Assembly (NCBI RefSeq): GCF_037126465.1
Contig: NC_088203.1
Span: 100,068,668-100,132,667 of the forward strand
DNA from: Ornithodoros turicata
Lineage: Eukaryota; Arthropoda; Arachnida; Ixodida; Argasidae
Direction: 5' to 3'
Length of the DNA stretch: 64,000 bases
This document shows, piece by piece, positions 9,671 to 20,129 of the stretch. The notes under the pieces were generated by a model that had not been told where the DNA came from, searched no databases, and saw only the letters and a list, made by a program, of their open reading frames with translations. How positions within the stretch are numbered: the stretch's first letter is position 1; each line of letters opens with the position of its first letter. The position numbers were made by a program, and so were the translations under genes.

Positions 9671-11293
9671 TTGTTATCCGTGTCTCGCCTCATCTAGCGA
9701 TCAGTGAGTGCTGTCAGAAGAGTGCGCATACCAAGAATAGTGGGACACAGAATGCTTCCGTATACATAAAAAACGGTCCAGCCTGCTACGGGTACGAGGT
9801 GCCCCTCGAGACGATTGGCGACGGAATCGACGCCCGCCGTCGTACCAGAACAGCACTATACCGTATCCCGTACGCTTGGGACTGGGTGAATCCATCTCCA
9901 TCGTAACCTTCAGATTTCCTATAGACCATTTGTACTTTTTGCGCATGATTTCCTGTGCTTCGACGGCTTTCCCCACAGGGCAACAGCGTAGCACCACGAT
10001 ACATCTACCGGATATAGAACATACCCAGCACCTGACGTACACGTGATCCTAGGAAAATCTACATTTCATCCGAACCTTTTAGAGGCAGAAGTAGTCCCAA
10101 ATAGCGCTCTGTAAAGTCTTAAGCGGTATAAACAGTATAAACATAACCTCGTAGCGTTTGCTGTGAGGCTACCCACAGCAAAGGGAGTTATTCTCCAAGC
10201 ATGTAGGCTAGACTTATAATATGTGTGAAGAGGCCTATGATCTTCATTCAAATCTTCATTCAATTACATCAAACTTCACGAGCGGAGAAGTTAATAACCG
10301 GACATAGTACATGCGCACAATAATACTTGACTCCACTGATAAGATTGAGGTTCATGAACATTTTAAAAAGAAGTTAAGTCCTGAAAATGAAAATCATCCA
10401 TTGCCGGAAATAGCCAATTTTCCCGCATTCCACCTCCCTAGGATACCTTTGACCTATTACTGGGGTTCGCTTTAATAATGGTTGACGTTATATAGGTACG
10501 CAACCTTTCTTAATAAAAATGTACCAATACAACCTGTAATAATTAACAATTTGAAGTCGATTTTTATGGAATGTATAAGAGAAGAAGACATGTGTGTGTA
10601 TCAGTATAGCGGGTTCGAAGCATAAATGACCGACCTCTTGCTGCATGCTTTCATGTTCCTGTTCAAACGCTTAATTGCTCAAATCAAAGTAGTAAGTGTG
10701 CGAAATGTTTCCTTTCATCTCACCCATCATTCTCAGTTTGTCAGTCTTGCTTTACCCACTCACAGCTCCCACTTCCAGGGACAATACATTGGGACAGGGA
10801 TTGGCGTGCATGCATGCTTGGTTTTTTTTATACAATGGGATGAGAGGAATGCAGTTCGACCTCAATCCTTCGCATGCTATATCCACAGGACCCAAAATAT
10901 GCCACTGGGTGTTGTGAGGCATAAGTGCTGTGTCCACGCTTCTGCGTCTCGTTTATCTCAGTTGCGTTAATATCTGTAGCATGTCCCCGCCGTAGCCTGA
11001 ATAGCTAATGAAGCACGACCCGTTCCGGAAAAGTATGTAACAGCAGTCCAAGCGTTCTTGCATGCGTATGTGATTTGGGCGTGTTACTAGTTTGATATAG
11101 GAAATGGTATGTGATGGTGCTAGATACTGCGAACGAATTCCAGCTTGGGTAGAATTCAGACTGTGACGTGTGCCAAACGCTTAACGTTAGGAGGTTTCAG
11201 TGGATAATTACGTCTCAAGTGTCTGAAATACTCTAGGCAGCGGCTTGAATCTTTGACGATGTGGTCGTTATAGGTGTCTACTCAAGAGCTGGT
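9671..11293. other. No gene recognised
   Basis: The most protein-like frame is on the minus strand at 9701-10042 (113 codons). It contains a hydrophilic run with 'KVTMEMDSPSPK', but two further overlapping frames in the same stretch look equally plausible and I recognise no family. The remainder to 11293 is AT-rich and featureless to my eye. Confidence 0.35.
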
Positions 11294-11500
11294 GGGGGGG
11301 GGGGACATATTTATTACACCAAAGGAGAAACAAAGGGGGCGGAAGGTCAGCCAGACGGGACGTCGGCTTGCTATTCCGCAAAGAAAAAAGAAAAATAAAT
11401 GAAAGAAGAATAAAATAAATAAAGGATAAACTAACAAACGGTGAAAGAAGATGGGTTAAAGACAGAGATGACAAAAGAAGATGACTAACAAACGGTGAAA
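11294..11500 (-). mobile_element. LINE-A 3' end, long-UTR subtype
   Basis: Inverted LINE-A terminus: G-run, 'acatatttattac', 'aggtcagccagacggg', 'gtcggcttgctattccg'. An A-rich UTR follows, similar to that of the 57484 copy ('aataaaggataaa', 'gaaagaagatg'). The 21-bp unit beginning 'gatgactaacaaacgg' is repeated within it. Confidence 0.7.
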
Positions 11501-11505
11501 AAAGG

Positions 11506-11624
11506 TGAAAGATGAACGTCACTGAAAAGGTTAGCTAGCTGTAGGAGTCGAACCCACGGCAATCCAGAAGATGTGGGTTCGACTCCTACAGCTAGCTAAC
11601 CTTTTCAGTGACGTTCATCTTTCA
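11506..11624. repeat. Perfect 52-bp-arm palindrome with tRNA-like B-box
   Basis: Arms 11506-11557 and 11573-11624 are exact reverse complements over 52 bp, separated by a 15-bp loop. Each arm contains the SINE-C B-box-like 'gggttcgactcc', and the right arm continues as a SINE-C copy. This could be a head-to-head SINE pair or a fold-back product of reverse transcription. The perfect identity argues for a recent origin or gene conversion. Confidence 0.9.
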
Positions 11625-11712
11625 TCGTTAATTTCTTAGGCAAATTGAGGCTTTGTATGTATTTGTCCCTTCTATGTTGTTCCAGCCTCAGAACATCAGT
11701 TCTCTCAGGTGA
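11573..11712 (+). mobile_element. SINE-C
   Basis: tRNA-like B-box 'gggttcgactcc', then 'aaccttttcagtgacg', 'catctttcatcgttaattt' and the 3' block 'gaggctttgtatgtatttgt' to 'ccagcctcagaacatcag'. The same order recurs at 46550-46695, and the 3' block alone appears inverted at 27835-27893. The family definition is mine, from these three copies. Confidence 0.65.
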
Positions 11713-12038
11713 AAAAAGGTTGAGATCGACTACAGAAGATGACTTTACATTAGGTTAATGCGTTGAGGGTGAGAGTGTGACACTGAAAAAGGAGATTGCA
11801 CCACTACAAGAGTTGGGTTAATGTAAAGGCCGTCGTACTTGCAGCATGGCGTACTGTTTGTACGCGACTTGTAAAGCACGCGTATGGGAAGACATTTTGG
11901 TGCTCCCGAATGCGAAGGTGATCATCAGATTGAAGAAGTGTGTTTATAATGAAGAAGTATATCATGTCGGGGAGATTTATCGAACTTTTCACTTTTCACA
12001 ACTTTTCGCTTATAGACACACATTATGACTCACTGCGA

Positions 12039-12150
12039 GACAAAGTGGAGACGCCAGACAAACACACAGGACGAGCGCAAACTGTCTGTTCATTTCCAGA
12101 AGCGCTAGAAACGCTCGTCCTGTGTGTTTGTCTTGCGTCTCCACTTTGTC
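12039..12150. repeat. Inverted repeat, 39-bp arms
   Basis: Arms 12039-12077 and 12112-12150 are reverse complements with one mismatch and include 'gacaaagtggagacg'. The outer flanks are also partly inverted ('atgactca' versus 'agagtcat'), so the element may extend to about 12025-12170. It is probably a small fold-back element. Confidence 0.75.
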
Positions 12151-12359
12151 CCGTCCCATAAGAGTCATTACAGCGCTTGGAGTTATTTTGATCTATGGAT
12201 TACGAATCAGCCCAAGGCAAAGCTCTGTTCAAATATCCTCCACACTTTTCCTTTCTTTCCTTCATTCATCTACGCCTTCTATTTGTTCTTTTTGTTATTC
12301 ACCTCATTTATGTGTTATTGGTCCTCTAGTATGGATTTCTTCACCAAGGATTTTGCAAG

Positions 12360-12802
12360 GTTTGCTGTTTGAGCTGAAAATCCGCCACTTTATTGCCAAC
12401 TGCACGCAGCGCTTTCAGCAAGAAGCTATAAGAACCAATGCCTTCCTTAAATCCATTGACCCACTAATGGCGCATGCTGTGCCTGGTCGCATCCCGCGCG
12501 TCGAGGAATCGTTGCTTCATAGGCTGCGGCTGAATATGGCAGGAACTCCACTCCTCCTCTTTAAGATGAGTCAAAATCCATCACCACTTTGCCCCACGTG
12601 TCAGGTAGAAGCTGACGTGCCCCACATACTCCTTGCCTGCCAGCGGTACGAAGATCACCGGTCGAGTCTCCGGCGCCGTCTCGCTCATCTAGGCTACCGA
12701 GAGCTTTCTCTCGCGGTGCTACTTGGCCCTACTCAGCACGCTGAGGTCACGTCTTCGCTGACACGATTCCTTCGGGACTCTAAACTCTTGGGCACTCTCT
12801 GA
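12360..12802 (+). pseudogene. LINE-A ORF2 C-terminal fragment
   Basis: About 145 codons of open frame ending at TGA 12800-12802. It encodes the C-terminal part of a LINE polyprotein (endonuclease/reverse transcriptase type). Visible features are 'VEESLLHRLRLNMAGTP', a knuckle of form CX2CX7HX4C (CPTCQVEADVPHILLAC), a basic 'SSLRRRLAHLG' helix and the end 'LTRFLRD'. The endonuclease and RT core are missing through 5' truncation. The same segment is found frameshifted at 57900-58235 (minus). Jockey/I-like affiliation is inferred. Confidence 0.8.
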
Positions 12803-12998
12803 TACGTCCTATATGACTGTCTGCACAACAATTAGTGAATGAGCTGTTTTTTCTGTATTTTTTCATAATTTTCCGTCTCTCTGCTGCTTTTTTCTTTTTG
12901 TTTGTTTGTTTGCTTGCTTTTGGGAATAGCAAGCCTACATCATGGCTAACCTTTCCCTTCTGTTCCCTTTTTTTTTCAGCATTAAACATATCCCCCCC
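12803..12998 (+). mobile_element. LINE-A 3' UTR, reference copy
   Basis: Directly follows the ORF2 stop and defines the family's 3' end: 'atgactgtctgcacaac', T-rich tracts, 'gggaatagcaagcctacatc', 'ggctaacctttccc', 'cattaaacatatcccccc'. The short fragments elsewhere that end in a C-run (or start with a G-run when inverted) match this terminus, which ties them to one LINE lineage. Confidence 0.88.
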
Positions 12999-13524
12999 TT
13001 TCCCTAGCTCCCTATATTTTTTTATTTCAGTGCATTTCCCCAGTTCACAAGTATTGGAGCAGCAAGGCTCGGCCCCTGTTGGGTCTAACGTCTCCATATT
13101 TTCTTCTTCTTTTTTTTTCTAACCCAGTCTGCGCGGATTTCCTGAACAAAGGCCACATTGACAAAGGAAGCTAACTGAATGTGGTTCGAGGGAATCCATG
13201 AGGTTAGAAAAGACAAGGTGCTCCCCCCACGTTTCGCGTTCCGTTACTTGAAAATTTTAAAAACATTTCTGCTTGACATAGCGTGCATTAATTTCGTCAA
13301 CTGGTTCTTGCGTTGATGTGCGCCCGCGTTGAAAGATTCCTCCACAAAAATTACGTGGATGTTCAGGACAGTGTCAGGCCGTTTTCCTCTTTTTTTTTTT
13401 TCTCCTACAGCGAATATGCCATTCGCAAGTGGAATGCTATATAAACCATCGCATCATGTGTGGGACGGCGGAAGACCTCTGACGCCCCATCGCCTCACTT
13501 TTAGCTACCGCAGGACTACGCACT
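12999..13524. other. No gene recognised; LINE-C-like scrap near 13065
   Basis: 'ggctcggcccctgttggg' followed by 'gtctccatattttc' near 13065-13110 resembles the LINE-C 3' block at 25547-25610, without a tail. Nothing else is recognised. Confidence 0.4.
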
Positions 13525-13590
13525 AAGGAATAGCAAGCCGTCCATTCTGGCTGACCTTTCCTGAGAAAATAAATAGATGCCCCACCCCCA
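13525..13590 (+). mobile_element. LINE-A 3' end fragment
   Basis: 'ggaatagcaagccgtccatt', 'ctggctgacctttcctg', 'aaataaatagatgccccacc' is the LINE-A terminus, truncated to about 66 bp. A second copy begins 50 bp downstream in the same orientation. Confidence 0.7.
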
Positions 13591-13638
13591 GAGACTTTTC
13601 CCTAGCTACGCTGCTAGGCCCCGCACAACATAGTAACG

Positions 13639-13843
13639 TGACAAAGGCACTTGTTCAGTTCCTGCGGATCTGTGGCCTTCTGAGTGAACTGTGATCAATT
13701 TCGTGGTTGTTTTCCTTTTTTGTTTGTTTTTCTTTTCTTTCTTTTTTTTTCTTTCTTTGCTGGGAATAGCAAGCCGACGTAGCGCAGGCTAACCCTTTCC
13801 CTCCTTTTTTTTTTATAAGAAACATATCCCCACCCCACCCCCA
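13639..13843 (+). mobile_element. LINE-A 3' end with ORF2 last codons
   Basis: Begins within the final ORF2 codons: the translation includes 'ALVQFLRICGLLSEL' before TGA, parallel to 'LTRFLRDSKLLGTL' of the 12360 copy. It then has a T-rich UTR, 'gggaatagcaagccgacg' and terminal 'aacatatccccacccc'. It is diverged from the 12360 subfamily. Confidence 0.7.
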
Positions 13844-14444
13844 GCGAGCCGACATTTAACGGAAAGAATGTGGAAAGAAAGTCATGCAAGGAATGTCATT
13901 GTTCTCCAAATCACGCTCATTTTTCTGAGAGTTCTCGTCACGAAATGTGCAGTACTCCGAAAGGAAGGGTTACGAACTTGTCTGTTCGTTCTTTTACGCA
14001 GCTGGAGGCCCGAGAACTTCTCTGGGGTTTTACGCGCCACTGCATGCATTACCCAATAATAAATTTATCACGATTAATAGCGGTAGCATTTGCTCTATTG
14101 ATTTGCTTTTCCATTCTTTGCTCCAACCGAGTGTAAAAATATTACGTGTTCCAATTTGACAGCCGTAGCAAAGAAGCAGAACTGTGTTCCTAAAATGTAG
14201 CGACGTGCACGTTAAAAATAGAGATGAGGGATTGCTAATAATACTGTATTGTATGTCTGGCATTCCGCTTAACCGGAACGTGTGGCCTGCACGGAATCTA
14301 GCGGCGCGGAGCATTAGCCCCCCGAGTTTCAGACTGGCTCCGGGAGTGGGTTAAGACATTCACCGCCTCAGAACAGGTGCTCAGTATACTCGGTTGTGCA
14401 GTTATCGCAACTACAATCAATAATGGGTTTTAGTCGATCGGATT
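13844..14444. other. No gene recognised
   Basis: Three overlapping plus frames and one minus frame of 63-94 codons; none has a recognisable domain. Confidence 0.4.
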
Positions 14445-14580
14445 AGTAGTAGTGATTAGTAGATCGGAAGGTGCACACGAAAACGGATCCGAAAATATCG
14501 TGTGCCGATCGCCGGATTCCTTTGGCTGACATCACGTTGTGATCTTTGATTTCGCAGCATCCTTTATCGTATCATATTCG
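14445..14580. repeat. Dispersed repeat R1, copy 1
   Basis: Shares 'gatcggaaggtgc', 'cacgaaaacgg' and 'gatctttgatttc' in the same order with 62612-62725. Two copies about 48 kb apart suggest an interspersed repeat of unknown class. Confidence 0.5.
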
Positions 14581-14589
14581 TTCGTTTCG

Positions 14590-14845
14590 ACTTCCTTTTA
14601 AATAGCGGGTTAGCACCGCGAAGCAACTGTTGCTATGAGCTGCGTACAGGCGTGGACGAGTGGGGGACAGGTGGTTTAGTACGCGTCCCGGGCCCACTTC
14701 AGAGGAAACTGCACCGCCATACGTTCTACAGGGAAAAACAGGGAAACCCTCAGACAGCACAGCCGGCGCCGGGATTCCAACCCGTGTCACCTCCCAGTCG
14801 CGACGCGGAAGGCGTTCATCCTAACCACTATGCCACGCAAGCTGT
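14590..14845 (-). mobile_element. SINE-B, inverted
   Basis: Starts with the SINE-B 3' end 'gttagcaccgcgaagcaac' and ends with the tRNA-like head, B-box complement 'gggattccaaccc' at 14771-14784. The order 'gcgtacagg', 'acttcagaggaaac', 'cagacagcacagccgg' matches the inverted copies at 26623 and 30181. Confidence 0.75.
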
Positions 14846-14931
14846 TGTAAATTGTCACTGAGATCCCTATTATCTGTCTCGCACTCACGCTGACCCACGC
14901 TCACTCGTGTGTTCTGCACGCGCGGAGCGAC

Positions 14932-15744
14932 CAGAGTTGTACACGTTACTCGAAAAAAGTAATTGATTACAATTACTGTTACTACTGCGCGAAAAGTAAT
15001 TCTTTACCGTTACAAATTATTTAATCAAAAAAATGTAATACGTTACTGATTAAAAATGTAACGCGTTACTTTTTCCGTTACTTTTATATTGTGGGCCATA
15101 CCAAAGCCAACAAACCTGCAGTGAATGCAACCATGCAGCTCTTGTTGCAAATTCTAATAATGGACACCAACATTTCCATTTTTTTCTTTTAAAATCAATC
15201 AATCATGGACACCAACATATATGATAAGTGATATTCACAAATGCATTTGAAAGCAACATACAAAACACATACACGCGTTTATTACAGATTTATATACACA
15301 TTTACATATATATGTGCACAACACGGACGCCCGTATAAGCGTCGAAACATCCGCTTCGTTTTGTTGCTATTGTTATGTTCAGTTCGCACAATTTATCAGT
15401 ACAGTCACCTATTTTACTGTTGCTCCAGTAGGTCGCGGTTTTAAGGGATTACCATATTACTGTGGCGTGCATGGAATACGTGTGGACTAGAGACGGCCGT
15501 CACAGTGACCTCTGCGTCATTGCTTCAGTCGAACTCGTGGTGGAACAGAAGAAAAGATTGGCTTGCCGAAAAGGGTCGCCATTGTTGACAGAAGGTTAAA
15601 AAAGTAATCGATTACTCGGTAATTGATTACCTTTTCGGTAATCAGATTACTTGAAAAATTACTTGCTCACAAAATTAATTGATTACGTTAAAAAATTACT
15701 GAAAAAGGCAATTGATTACTAGTAACGCGTTACGTCCAACTCCG
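14932..15744. mobile_element. hAT-type non-autonomous element, 813 bp
   Basis: Imperfect inverted ends: 'cagagttgtacacgttact' on the left and, inward from the right, 'cggagttggacgtaacg'. Flanking 8-bp repeats 'ggagcgac' (14924-14931) and 'gtagcgac' (15745-15752) match at 7 of 8 positions. Both subterminal regions are packed with 'gtaattgattac'/'gtaacgcgttac' palindromes, as expected for transposase-binding ends. No transposase frame is present. It carries a later 31-bp LINE-C insertion. Confidence 0.82.
15174..15204 (+). mobile_element. 31-bp LINE-C micro-insertion with 14-bp TSD
   Basis: 'ttccatttttttc', 'ttttaaaatcaatcaatc' is flanked by exact direct repeats 'atggacaccaacat' at 15160-15173 and 15205-15218. 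The insert contains only the last bases of LINE-C and two tail units. It lies inside the hAT-type element and so post-dates it. Confidence 0.82.
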
Positions 15745-15752
15745 GTAGCGAC

Positions 15753-16826
15753 CTCGTCTCAACCCCATCAGCCACCAACACTCCGCGGCGCTGGCGTCTG
15801 CGCTCATGTGTTACGCTTAAGTGTGACGGCCGCTATACATCAGTGTGTAAGAAGAACCCATCACATGGGTGGTAAGAGAGAGAATAAAGCGTTGGAAATG
15901 AAAATGACTACACACGTGAACTCGAAGCCGTCCCTCAATCACCATAAATCATTCTGTACTCAATTTACGGGAGACTCGGCGTACGACAGAAGCGCTCTGT
16001 TCAACGACCCCGTTCAAGAAACTACCATCGTGGGCCATATTAGACAGCCTCTATTGCGTGAATAGGATGCCTCATTCGTAGGGAGGAGATCGTTAAGTTA
16101 TGCCGCCTACGCAGGCAGAGAGAGTGCGACGACGGGATTGATTGTGTAGTGCGTGGAGAACAAGACTGCAGGTGACTGTTAGCATCTGACGAGTGCATGT
16201 GTAGGGAGAATCTGTATTAATAAATATAATTTTTTTTCTATCATCATCATCAGACTGATGTATACCAGAGTATTAATAATAATTATTATTATTATTACAC
16301 GTCCATGATAGCGAGACAGCTACGGTCAAGCGACGTCGCGGATTAAGTTGCAGTTTTCCCCTTTTCTTTTAACGTGTGCAGAGAGTATGCCCTATATTCA
16401 ACATCTCTCGCAAGTCTAAGCAAGACAATCTCCCATCACATCTCCCATCATCTTCTCCCAGCAGCTCCCATCTTCGTCCCTAGCAAGTGGTGGTTCACCC
16501 ACTATAATAGTGACCATGATAGTTCATCTAAAATAGCCCCACTCCCCCTCTATCAAGCCAGGCAATTTAGATGTCTCACAGTATCATCTCGAGGAGAAAC
16601 ACGTAGCCGAAGACGACATGAGACACGAAGAATGATGTCATGCTGAGCGTCCAATGAGGAGACACAAAAAGAAGGAGTTTCCTACGAAACTGTCGTGATA
16701 ACAGCTCAAGTGATAGCCCCAAAACAACAACAGTACCGGACGGTTGTCTCTCATCTTATGCATCTCTTGTGTTTACAACCAAGCATTACTACAGCAAAAT
16801 ACCCCTCTCTCAATACACCTCTCAAG
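15753..16826. other. ATT microsatellite; no gene recognised
   Basis: An (ATT)n tract lies at about 16273-16298 and an ATC-rich tract near 16241-16252. Frames at 15712-16065 and 16374-16646 have no recognisable domain; the first begins inside the hAT element. Confidence 0.4.
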
Positions 16827-16881
16827 CCTGGCTGACCTTCCCCCCGTTTTTCCCCCTTCGGTCTAATAGATATATCCCCCC
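16827..16881 (+). mobile_element. LINE-A 3' terminal scrap, 55 bp
   Basis: 'cctggctgaccttccccc' and 'aatagatatatcccccc' are the last two conserved blocks of LINE-A; everything upstream is missing. Confidence 0.55.
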
Positions 16882-17221
16882 TCTCTCTCTTTCACTTGTA
16901 TGCTTTTTTTAGAGTACGAATGCTATGGCAGCCAATCTGTCACGTCTAACTTTTCAACCAGTCCCAATGAACCCGATGGATATCTTGTTCTGTACATCAA
17001 CACTGTTTGCGAAACATTAAAAATGTGTAATGCTAAGAAAATTTCCCTTCTTTCACAACGAGCATGGCATTTCTGAATGGCATCATGGCGACGTTAGGGA
17101 ACGTGAGACCAACTTCAGCATGCGGCACAACAAAATCACGACCAGCGTTGATCTAGAGAGAACACGAATTGAGCTATCGTATCTTCAACTCCCTCCCTTC
17201 TTACTAACGTCGTTTTTGCAG

Positions 17222-17454
17222 TCTTGCAAGTGAGGAATGGCTCAAGGCAGTGTACGAGTGGTGATTCTAGTTACAGCGGCAAATACTCTAATCAATCGCG
17301 TCACGGTAGTGCTAATGAAGGAACAAAAAGATTCCGCTGCCCTGAGGCGCCTGGCTTGACAAGAACGCTTCAGACTAAGCTTCTTAAACGATTGTCGAAG
17401 AAACAAAGGAGGAAAGTAGAAAGGTTAGGTGAGCGGGAAAAGAAACGACAATAA
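17222..17454 (+). CDS. Candidate terminal exon, unknown protein
   Basis: A pyrimidine-rich tract and 'tttttgcag' precede an open stretch of about 77 codons ending at TAA 17452-17454, with AATAAA at 17483-17488. The product is hydrophilic, Ser/Gly-rich in the first half and strongly basic at the end ('LLKRLSKKQRRKVERLG'), as in a nuclear or nucleolar protein tail. An alternative is an internal exon ending at the 'gttag|gtgagc' donor near 17429. Upstream exons are not identified and no family is recognised. Confidence 0.35.
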
Positions 17455-17636
17455 GCGGCTGGTTCGGTATAGCGGATGGAAAAATAAAATGGAGATTGCG
17501 ACGCACATGAGGAAGCAAGGCAGTGTTCTTCCAGTCCAATCAGAGATTAATAAAGTAATGTGAACAGTGCTGGAGGGGCTTGGTTTAGTTTAGATCGTGA
17601 GGTAACAATGAAGACAAAATCTAGCAGCAGCTTCAT

Positions 17637-17730
17637 GCATTTCAAAGTCACATGCATTTCGAAGTCACATGCATTTCGAAGTCACATGCATTTCGAAGTC
17701 ACATGCATTTCGAAGTCACATGCATTTCAG
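17637..17730 (+). repeat. 17-bp tandem repeat, about five units
   Basis: Unit 'acatgcatttcgaagtc' repeated head to tail, with the first and last units diverged. The near-perfect identity of inner units indicates recent expansion. It is not a CRISPR array: there are no spacers between units. Confidence 0.9.
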
Positions 17731-19794
17731 TTTCGCCGTTCGGAAGACGTTCTTTGTGGGTAAGTCGTATCACGCTGGCACGAGAACTATATTTACGTTC
17801 GCAGTCTCTCATGTCGCTCCGCTTATAATTGGCCACTTCCCAACCGTCAAATAAATAAACTGGAGTCTGCAGTTATCGAAGACAATTCAGGCTGCGACCA
17901 TATGTTAAGCACATGTCAATCTCCTTCAGCGTTCGTTCATTGTTATTTTATCTTCCTTCGTTCTTATATGTTCCATGTCGGAATAAGTGGCATAGATTAC
18001 CTTTCGGTTCGGACATGCAACTGCAAAACACATTAAACTTCGTGTAGCTAAAAATAATCCGCTGGCATTCCAGAAGATTCGTCTTAAAAACGAAGGGGCA
18101 GAGGAAGCTCATCTAAAAAATGTCAGGTTCAGCATTCGTTCCAACCGCATGAAACAGAAAAGGGAAACATGTCGAAAGCTGATCCGCTTGGAGTCGCCAA
18201 TTCCCGCTGGCGAGAGTGATAGACCAGGAAGTTCCTAACGCCTCGAGGCAGTGGTGTCAGCGCTCGACGGCCAACAATTTTTCACTGCCAAAGACATCTG
18301 GTAAGAGAGAGCCTCCTCGCGTGTTAACACAATTGTGTGGTTTCTGCGTTCCTAGGCTTTGTGCCCTGTTGTTTGCGGTGTCTATTTCGCAGTACAACTC
18401 TCGATATCATCAACGTGTGTTACGGTGTGTCATTGTGTAAAGACGCTGGGATCGGTGGCTTAAAATAGGCACGATTTTACCCTGCTACACACGCAGCGTG
18501 TCGCCACACACGTATGGGCAGATTGCAAATCTACTGATAGCAGATGAGGTATGCCCTGGTAGAGTGGGAAAAGTCAGGTCCAATAATAGAGCAGACAATT
18601 GAAAAACGGTAATGAAGCTTGTGGCTACCCTCCTGCCCATTCGCTTACCGAAGGAAATACACGCTCCACGCGAAGATGGCTACAGAGAAGACAGCCTACA
18701 ACTCAGGATGAGATAGAATCCCTGTCCGCACTACCGCAGGAAAAACTAAGGGGCATCTAGTTCACAAACAACAACACATTTATTTACGTACTGTGATAAC
18801 AGGTCAGCACCCCGCCTCCGAAAATTGTCAACCGAACCGCTGCCAGATGATCGTAGAGGAATACCCCGTTGCTAACGCAGCTCTGCTTTTATATTACCAG
18901 TGATACGCCCCCAAAATGCATCGCAGACAGGCGTACACACTGATAAGCCCTCGCGACCTCGTTGATTCCCTCGCAGTAAGAAAACTAGCTACCATGCGCA
19001 ACCAAAAACGGAAGGCGTACCGATAGTTAGTACCCGCGCCGAGAGCACCGGGACGAGTGACTCGACTGCAATTATGGCGCCTGGGAGAATAGGAAGCCAC
19101 AGTCAGTACGGCGTCAGTATTCTGCCTTCATGACTTGTTGGAGTATGGTATTGTCGAACTTCAAAAACGTTAACGGGCATAACGCACACGCAGGCACAAC
19201 AACAAGACTAAGTTACCATCCGTGAAGAATTTGGAACAGAACAATGAGCGCAATCTCTATCGTGTTGCACGCTGACAGAAGAGGTTAGTTTCTTATAGGC
19301 TCGTAGTTCCAATCCTGACCCTTTTCGCACATCCTTCTCGTGCTTTTTCCTGTCCTCGTTAGAGTAAGGACATCATCAGCTGGCTTACTGTCCTCCTTTG
19401 AATAACGTCATCGCACCTGTGGTGATCACACGGGTAACTCGTTATTTGCGTAACAGGGCGAACACGTCCCCGATACGTAAACGTTATGTTTTGATACGTT
19501 ATCTATACCTCAAGGACACAGTGTGTTCATTTTGAGTTAAGCACATCGCAAGAAAAAACTAAAAAGTACCCGGTGTTGTTCCAAACACGTTTTAGTAAAT
19601 CGACGGTTATTCCGCTTTTACGAAACCAACAACAGAGGGGAAAGAAGAACATTAGAACGAAAGAGAAATATATTTTAGTCAAAATGTTCCTCAAATACAG
19701 TTAAAGTTTACTAGAGTTTTCAGGCAGAACTGGAACGGGCGAGGCACCATTACCCTGCAACAGTCACAAATCAAAAACGGTGTTCATTCATCAT
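17731..19794. other. No gene recognised
   Basis: Two kilobases with only small frames, at most 74 codons, and no repeat family I can name. Confidence 0.45.
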
Positions 19795-19850
19795 TCCATC
19801 TCATTCGCCATTCATCATCTCACAATAAAGTTGTTGTTGTTGTTGTTTGT
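19795..19850 (+). mobile_element. SINE-D tail fragment
   Basis: 'attcatcatctcacaataaa' followed by (GTT)n matches the SINE-D 3' end and is 5'-truncated. Confidence 0.6.
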
Positions 19851-20129
19851 GACACACCGTGTTCTCTGACGTCACAAACGAGAGCGTTCTGTCTATCCTC
19901 TTTGCTCCCGAGCACATATTCATGATGACCATTTACAGTTGAACGGCCGTCCCTCTCCACCACAGCACTTCGGCGTAACACATCGGCACGGCGGCAATAA
20001 TTACTCTAACCGAGCCACCTTCAATGTGTCACGCATAAAGACGACGTCGGCCGCACCAACAGTCACTGGGCGTTGCGTGATAATTATGCAGGAACGGCAG
20101 GGGCTTAATGGTCGTACAAACATTTCTAT

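Noticed and set aside
9701..10042. 113-codon minus frame with 'KVTMEMDSPSPK'
   Set aside because: It looked exon-like, but two other frames over the same bases are equally open, there are no clear splice sites, and the start lies next to a SINE.
17637..17730. CRISPR array
   Set aside because: Units are directly adjacent with no spacers, and the context is eukaryotic.
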